From positions 1 to 9,557 of the forward strand of contig CAAGEG010000138.1 of assembly GCA_900768785.1 (NCBI GenBank): a stretch of DNA of 9,557 nt. The letters are read 5' to 3'. A program made the translations under genes and the position numbers. Every line of letters begins with the position of its first letter. Position 1 is the first letter of the stretch. Shown piece after piece: positions 5,906 to 9,557 of the stretch. Under the pieces are notes generated by a model. The model was not told where the DNA came from. It saw nothing but the letters and a program-made list of their open reading frames with translations, and did no database searches. This stretch comes from an uncultured Prevotella sp. (GTDB lineage: Bacteria > Bacteroidota > Bacteroidia > Bacteroidales > Bacteroidaceae).

Positions 5906-5972
5906 TTTGCATTGTACAAAAAATTAAAATCAAATAGATTACTCGTTAAGGGTATCTTTCGCTTTATAAATA

Positions 5973-7223
5973 ATGAAACATTTCATACTTGTTTTACTGC
6001 TGTGTATCGGTAATCAGATAAGGATAAACTTTATTGGAGAGTTTGCACTGTCTGACTTGTTTATGGTGGGATATTGTATGTTGTATATTTTCCCCCAATT
6101 TAAAAATAAAATTGGCAACGACAAAGAACTTATATATGTCATGAAGTTATATATGTATCTTCTGATTGTACAAATCTTTATGGAACTTATTGTTGCCAAT
6201 GAATACGTGAAAATGGTAAAAGGATTTGCTATTACAATATTTTCGGCTACTAAATTTTTGTTTATATGGAATCTGTTTAAAAAGAACAAGAGATGTATAG
6301 CCTATTTCTTTTTATGTACAACTGTTGTATCACTTTTTACGTTAGAAAACACAGAAGGTGTGACACAAGCAGAGATATTGGAAGGCTCTTCATCAACAGC
6401 TTTCTCGTTTTTTAAATTCCGTATAGCCCCGATGATCGGTACTGCATTGGTAATTATATCTTTGTTATTGCCAAAGATTAGATGTCATTACTGGGCTATT
6501 GCTGCCGGTTTGATATGTATCGTATTAGGTGCAAGAAGTACAGGTCTGATGATTTTCTTAACCGGTGTTATTGTTTATTTTGTTAAGTCGAACAAAAAAA
6601 TCAACAGACAGAAAGTATTAAGATATACTCTAATATTTTCTATCATAGGATATGGTTTGTTTGTAGTTTATGTTAATGCCGTACTTTCAGGAACAATAAC
6701 AAGCGGTAATTCGGCTAAGCAATTTAAGACTGTAGAAAATCCATACAATCCTATTTATATATTGTTGTCAGGAAGAACAGAAGTACCTTCATCTATAGCG
6801 GCAATAATAGACGAACCGATTACCGGACATGGTGCTTGGCCGGAAGACCCGGACTTTAAATATCATAAAATAATGCTTGCTTTTCAAAACGAATTGCTTG
6901 ATGAAAAAACAACAGTTAACAATTCATTAATACCTTCTCATTCTGTTGTGTTTCAATCAGGTGTTCACAATGGTGTTATTGCAATGGTATTGATGATAAT
7001 GATATTGATGTTTTTTATAAAACGCTGTTTTAAATCATTTGATAAAAGAAACATATTTCTATATGCCACTGTCTTTTGTCTGATGCAGTTGATATGGAAC
7101 GGATTGTTCTCACCATTGTCTCACTTCAGAGGAATGTTCCCACTATACTTTGCGGTTTGTCTATATTCATATAAATATAAAAACTATCTATTAACTAATA
7201 GAAATGGCAGTAATGGAAAATAA
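5973..7223 (+). CDS. O-antigen/capsule polymerase, Wzy-like membrane protein
   Basis: This 416-residue protein is very hydrophobic, with about ten to twelve predicted membrane segments and one large central extracytoplasmic loop around residues 235-330. That architecture fits the O-antigen ligase/polymerase (Wzy/WaaL) superfamily, which joins lipid-linked repeat units in the periplasm. Supporting details are GARSTGLMIF in the middle of the protein, SGRTEVPSS and ITGHGAWPE in the loop and SHSVVFQSGVHNG after it, resembling the small conserved patches of such polymerases (RSG/SGR and GHG followed by an H-N pair). Sequence conservation in this group is low, so the assignment rests mainly on topology and position between glycosyltransferases. 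The stop overlaps the next gene by 20 bases, indicating translational coupling. A ligase is the main alternative. Confidence 0.82.
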   Translation: MKHFILVLLLCIGNQIRINFIGEFALSDLFMVGYCMLYIFPQFKNKIGNDKELIYVMKLYMYLLIVQIFMELIVANEYVKMVKGFAITIFSATKFLFIWNLFKKNKRCIAYFFLCTTVVSLFTLENTEGVTQAEILEGSSSTAFSFFKFRIAPMIGTALVIISLLLPKIRCHYWAIAAGLICIVLGARSTGLMIFLTGVIVYFVKSNKKINRQKVLRYTLIFSIIGYGLFVVYVNAVLSGTITSGNSAKQFKTVENPYNPIYILLSGRTEVPSSIAAIIDEPITGHGAWPEDPDFKYHKIMLAFQNELLDEKTTVNNSLIPSHSVVFQSGVHNGVIAMVLMIMILMFFIKRCFKSFDKRNIFLYATVFCLMQLIWNGLFSPLSHFRGMFPLYFAVCLYSYKYKNYLLTNRNGSNGK

Positions 7224-8673
7224 GATACTTGTAATAACAGCTACACTTGGCGATCGTGATACATTGTCACGAACCATTGACAGCGTTAAACAAATAGGCG
7301 GTAATCTTGTTCGTCATGTATTAGTATGTCCGGAAGACAGAATACCTGCTATAAAAGAAAAGTATTGTAACATTGAATGTTTGCCGGAAAACAAAGATAA
7401 AAGGGGCATCTATGCAGCGCTAAATCATGGGTTTAATACTTATGGTCATGATTATGAATATCTGACATTTATAAATGATGATGATTATTGGTTGCCGGAT
7501 TATCGTTTGATAATTGAAGAGATGTTTAATGACAAATCGTTAGATTTGGTATATGGCAGAACTCAATTCATTAATGACAAAGGAGTAAAAATAGGTTCAC
7601 AGACATCATGGAGCAATTTCAAACAATTCGGCGGTTTGATAAAGAAGTATAACATTGTATTATTGACACAACAATCTACTTTGATTAAAAGCAGTCTATA
7701 TTTCAAAATTGGCGGTTTTGACGACAGCTACAAACTGATAGCCGACTCGAAATTTTGGATTATTGCATCAATGATGAACATTAAATACAAGTATATTAAT
7801 AAGGAATGTGCTGCATATACTATTCAAGAAGGTCAGCTATCATCAGACCACGACTTACAGGCAATAGAACATAAAAGGATGTTTGAAGAACTGCCGGAAG
7901 TAAAAAATGCTAATTGTATAACATGGCTTAGATATAGAATGGCAAATTTCAAAATATATTTTTCAAGAATAACAAGAGGTAAAATTAGAAATCCATTTAT
8001 TGGGGGGGGTAAAATATTTAATATAATGGTTGTCTTCCTGCCCTGGAGATTGAAACGGTTTGTGCTAACCCACTGTTACCATTATGAAATACATCCTAAA
8101 GCATATATCGGGTTGGCATACATATATCCAAAGTTTCTGAAGATGAATGAGGGCGCATCGATTGGTCACTTCTCGGTGGCTGTAAACCTTGACCGTATGG
8201 TGTTGGGTAAGAATGTGCATATAGGTCGCAGTAATTGGATTACAGGTTTCCCTACAATGACAAACTCAAAACATTTTGCTCACGACAAACAGAGAAGAAG
8301 TGAGCTGATCATTGAAGAAGAATCTTCTATTACGAAACATCACCATATAGATTGCACAAACGCAATACATATTGGTCATCATGTGACTATTGCGGGATAT
8401 TATTCTCAATTGCTTACTCACTCTATTGACGTGTATAAAGGCAGACAAGACAGCCATCCAATATATATAGGAAACTATTGTTTTGTCTCTACCGGTGTTA
8501 AGATGCTTGGTGGTGCGACACTGCCCGACCATTCTGTTTTAGCAGCCGGTGCGGTACTTAATAAACCAATGTATGACCCATATTCTTTGTATGGTGGTGT
8601 GCCTGCAAAGAAGTTAAAGGAGATCTCGCATGATGCAAAATATATGACAAGAGAAACCGGATTTGTGTGGTGA
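7204..8673 (+). CDS. fusion: GT2 glycosyltransferase plus LbH (hexapeptide) acyltransferase, joined at a G8 tract
   Basis: The 489-residue product carries two enzymes. Residues 6-260 are an inverting GT2-type (GT-A fold) glycosyltransferase: ILVITATLGDRDTLSRTIDS at the start, NDDDYW (91-96) as the metal/nucleotide DxD motif, and GGFDDSYKLIADSKFW (170-185) around the probable catalytic acidic residue. Residues 275-489 are a left-handed beta-helix acyltransferase with hexapeptide turns (ASIGHFSVAV, NVHIGRSNWI, AIHIGHHVTIAGYY, PIYIGNYCFVSTGVKM) and the closing GGVPAKKL. The junction, IGGGK at 266-270, is encoded by G8 at 8002-8009. MVVFLPWRLKR (275 onward) looks like the natural N terminus of a stand-alone acyltransferase. 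ATG 7204 overlaps the polymerase stop; ATG 7213 (MENKILV) is an alternative start. The domains probably add and then acylate a sugar of the same glycan, which is inferred. Confidence 0.88.
   Translation: MAVMENKILVITATLGDRDTLSRTIDSVKQIGGNLVRHVLVCPEDRIPAIKEKYCNIECLPENKDKRGIYAALNHGFNTYGHDYEYLTFINDDDYWLPDYRLIIEEMFNDKSLDLVYGRTQFINDKGVKIGSQTSWSNFKQFGGLIKKYNIVLLTQQSTLIKSSLYFKIGGFDDSYKLIADSKFWIIASMMNIKYKYINKECAAYTIQEGQLSSDHDLQAIEHKRMFEELPEVKNANCITWLRYRMANFKIYFSRITRGKIRNPFIGGGKIFNIMVVFLPWRLKRFVLTHCYHYEIHPKAYIGLAYIYPKFLKMNEGASIGHFSVAVNLDRMVLGKNVHIGRSNWITGFPTMTNSKHFAHDKQRRSELIIEEESSITKHHHIDCTNAIHIGHHVTIAGYYSQLLTHSIDVYKGRQDSHPIYIGNYCFVSTGVKMLGGATLPDHSVLAAGAVLNKPMYDPYSLYGGVPAKKLKEISHDAKYMTRETGFVW
8002..8009 (+). 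repeat. G8 homopolymer at the GT2-acyltransferase junction (fused state)
   Basis: Eight G encode Gly267-269 exactly between the two domains. With 9 G the glycosyltransferase ends at once (GGG GGG GGG TAA). With 7 G it ends at a TAA whose last A begins the acyltransferase ATG at 8026 (TAATG), the classic layout of translational coupling. Tract length would thus choose between a fused enzyme and two separate proteins. The 18-mer 7999-8016 is identical to 1801-1818. Confidence 0.75.
8026..8673 (+). other. possible stand-alone LbH acyltransferase (internal start)
   Basis: ATG 8026 is in frame with the fusion and would give a 215-residue acyltransferase, the typical size for family members of polysaccharide loci. 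The first residues (MVVFLPWRLKRF) match the hydrophobic-basic opening often seen in such enzymes. This product would be the expected one when the G tract at 8002-8009 is not 8 (modulo 3). No clear Shine-Dalgarno site is present apart from the G run itself, 16 bases upstream. Confidence 0.5.
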
Positions 8674-8803
8674 CATTCTTTTGTATTTGGGGAATTGGAT
8701 GTTCTGAATTTACGTTCAATCCGTGTACAGGAAAAGTATATCCACATAAGAGTAATATTATTTATAGAAACATTATCTCATATTAACTTATATCAACTCG
8801 ACT

Positions 8804-9250
8804 ATGAAGAAACTTGTTATTGTTAATAAGGGACATGGATTTGTAGGCAAATCGTCGTCCATAAAAATGGTTTATCAAAAACTAAAGTCTCTTTATCCTT
8901 CAGATATAAAAGTAATTAATGAAGCTAAACATGAAAATGAAGACATTACAGCTGTTATAGATGTCTGTGGTGTTTTAGTAGGAATAGAGAGTCAAGGTGA
9001 TCCCAATTCACGAATGTTTAATACTCTACCGAAACTTGTGGAGATGGGATGCGAGATAATCGTCTGCGCTTGTCGAACATGGGGAGAAACGAAAAAAAAG
9101 ATAGAAAGTTTAAATAAAGATGGTTACGATATCATCTGGACTACAAATCCACGTAACAAAAACCTTGCTGACGAACTAAATACTTTGTGGGCTGATATGG
9201 TGATAGATATTATTGAGATGTGGATTAAGGATAATAAGAATAATCTGTAA
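8804..9250 (+). CDS. small P-loop protein, unknown function
   Basis: This 148-residue protein opens with a beta strand (KKLVIVNKG) leading into GHGFVGKSSS, a good Walker A motif (G-x4-GKS, Gly10 to Ser17). It continues with alternating beta/alpha segments: VIDVCGVLVGIES near residues 52-64, CEIIVCACRTWGET near 83-96 and DIIWTTNPRN near 109-118. The aspartate at 53 (VIDVCG) could serve as a Walker B-type or thymidylate/AAA-like acidic position, but this is a guess. Its size and the single P-loop suggest a small NTPase or nucleotide-binding protein. It is 130 bp after the fusion gene and has no known polysaccharide role, so it probably marks the edge of the operon. I do not recognise a characterised family. 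Confidence 0.6.
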   Translation: MKKLVIVNKGHGFVGKSSSIKMVYQKLKSLYPSDIKVINEAKHENEDITAVIDVCGVLVGIESQGDPNSRMFNTLPKLVEMGCEIIVCACRTWGETKKKIESLNKDGYDIIWTTNPRNKNLADELNTLWADMVIDIIEMWIKDNKNNL

Positions 9251-9264
9251 TTTTGAAATTAAAA

Positions 9265-9335
9265 GAACACGGATATAACTAATCTAACGGATATGTGGTC
9301 ATAGATTATCCGTTTAATCCGTTCAATCTGTGTTC
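9265..9335. repeat. 29-bp imperfect inverted repeat (large stem-loop)
   Basis: The left arm (9265-9293, beginning GAACACGGAT) and the right arm (9307-9335, ending ATCTGTGTTC) are complementary at about three quarters of positions, around a 13-base loop. It starts 14 bp after the P-loop gene's stop and could act as a transcription terminator or mark an element end. The right arm's ATCCGTTTAATCCGTTCAATCTGTG style resembles dispersed repeats I recall near GxxExxY and four-helix-bundle genes in Bacteroidota; that recollection is unchecked. Confidence 0.6.
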
Positions 9336-9347
9336 ATTATAATAAAA

Positions 9348-9557
9348 GTCCCGAATTTTAGAATTTAAGAATTTTATGTTCATGATAAAATCAATTCGCT
9401 AATTCGCTAATTCGTGATTATAAATGTCCCGAATTTTAGAATTATAGAATTATCTATTCTTGATAAAATCAATTCGCAAATTCGCTAATTCGTGATTATA
9501 AATGTCCCGAATTTTAGAATTTAAGAATTTTATGTTCATGATAAAATCAATTCGCTA
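9348..9557. repeat. 78-bp tandem repeat, 2.7 copies, continues past the window
   Basis: Units start with GTCCCGAATTTTAGAATT at 9348, 9426 and 9504, an exact 78-bp period. Copies 1 and 3 are nearly identical in the part visible, while copy 2 differs at several positions (for example AATTATAGAATTATCTATTC instead of AATTTAAGAATTTTATGTTC). Each unit also contains an internal short repeat, AATTCGCTAATTCG. No gene is seen here. The first 16 bases of the window (TAAGAATTTAAAGTTC) resemble TAAGAATTTTATGTTC of this unit. Confidence 0.92.

Noticed and set aside
8266..8747. Two minus-strand frames opposite the acyltransferase domain
   Set aside because: They are antisense shadows of a strongly supported hexapeptide-repeat domain, and their translations show no family features.

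Overview
The window looks like part of a surface-polysaccharide (capsule or O-antigen type) locus from an AT-rich member of the Bacteroidota, probably a gut Bacteroidales (Bacteroides, Parabacteroides or Prevotella-like). This rests on AT-rich coding DNA, weak Shine-Dalgarno signals, a DUF4422 glycosyltransferase-like gene beside acyltransferases, a Wzy-like polymerase, and a four-helix-bundle (S23/IVP-type) gene set in short tandem repeats. The species cannot be named from the sequence alone.

Layout. Bases 1-568 are low-complexity tandem repeats: CGATAA/CGAAAA hexamers with three copies of a GC-rich 39-bp cassette, switching near 365 to TTTTCG/TTTTAG hexamers in the opposite sense. A four-helix-bundle gene follows (569-940), then more TTTTCG repeat (about 948-1042) and paired hairpins (1065-1104). 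A GC-richer stretch (1154-1507) holds two short unrecognised reading frames in the same frame, separated by one TAA. The polysaccharide genes then run on the + strand: acyltransferase 1 (1522-2520), acyltransferase 2 (2546-3484, or to 3561 if the frame is restored), a DUF4422 gene split into two frames (3580-3912 and about 3860-4429), an AT-rich gap (4430-4693), a GT4 glycosyltransferase (4694-5905), a Wzy-like polymerase (5973-7223) and a GT2-acyltransferase fusion (7204-8673). A small P-loop protein of unknown role follows (8804-9250). The window ends in a long imperfect inverted repeat (9265-9335) and a 78-bp tandem repeat that runs off the edge.

The most interesting signal is a set of four G/C homopolymers of 7-8 bases, one inside each of four polysaccharide genes: G8 at 1804-1811, C7 at 3431-3437, G7 at 3870-3876 and G8 at 8002-8009. 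At the lengths seen, acyltransferase 1 and the GT2-acyltransferase fusion are in frame, while acyltransferase 2 and DUF4422 are shifted exactly at their tracts. In both broken genes a length change of one base rebuilds a family-length protein. In the fusion gene the tract is the junction between two enzymes: 8 G fuses them, while 7 G would give two proteins joined by a TAATG stop/start overlap. This suggests combinatorial slipped-strand phase variation of glycan structure and decoration, in a phylum best known for switching capsules by promoter inversion. Homopolymer sequencing error is the main alternative.

The genes form a plausible pathway: GT4, GT2 and DUF4422 build the repeat unit, the membrane acyltransferases and the LbH acyltransferase decorate it, and the Wzy-like protein polymerises it. 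No flippase, initiating sugar-phosphate transferase or UpxY/UpxZ regulator is in the window, so the locus should extend beyond it.
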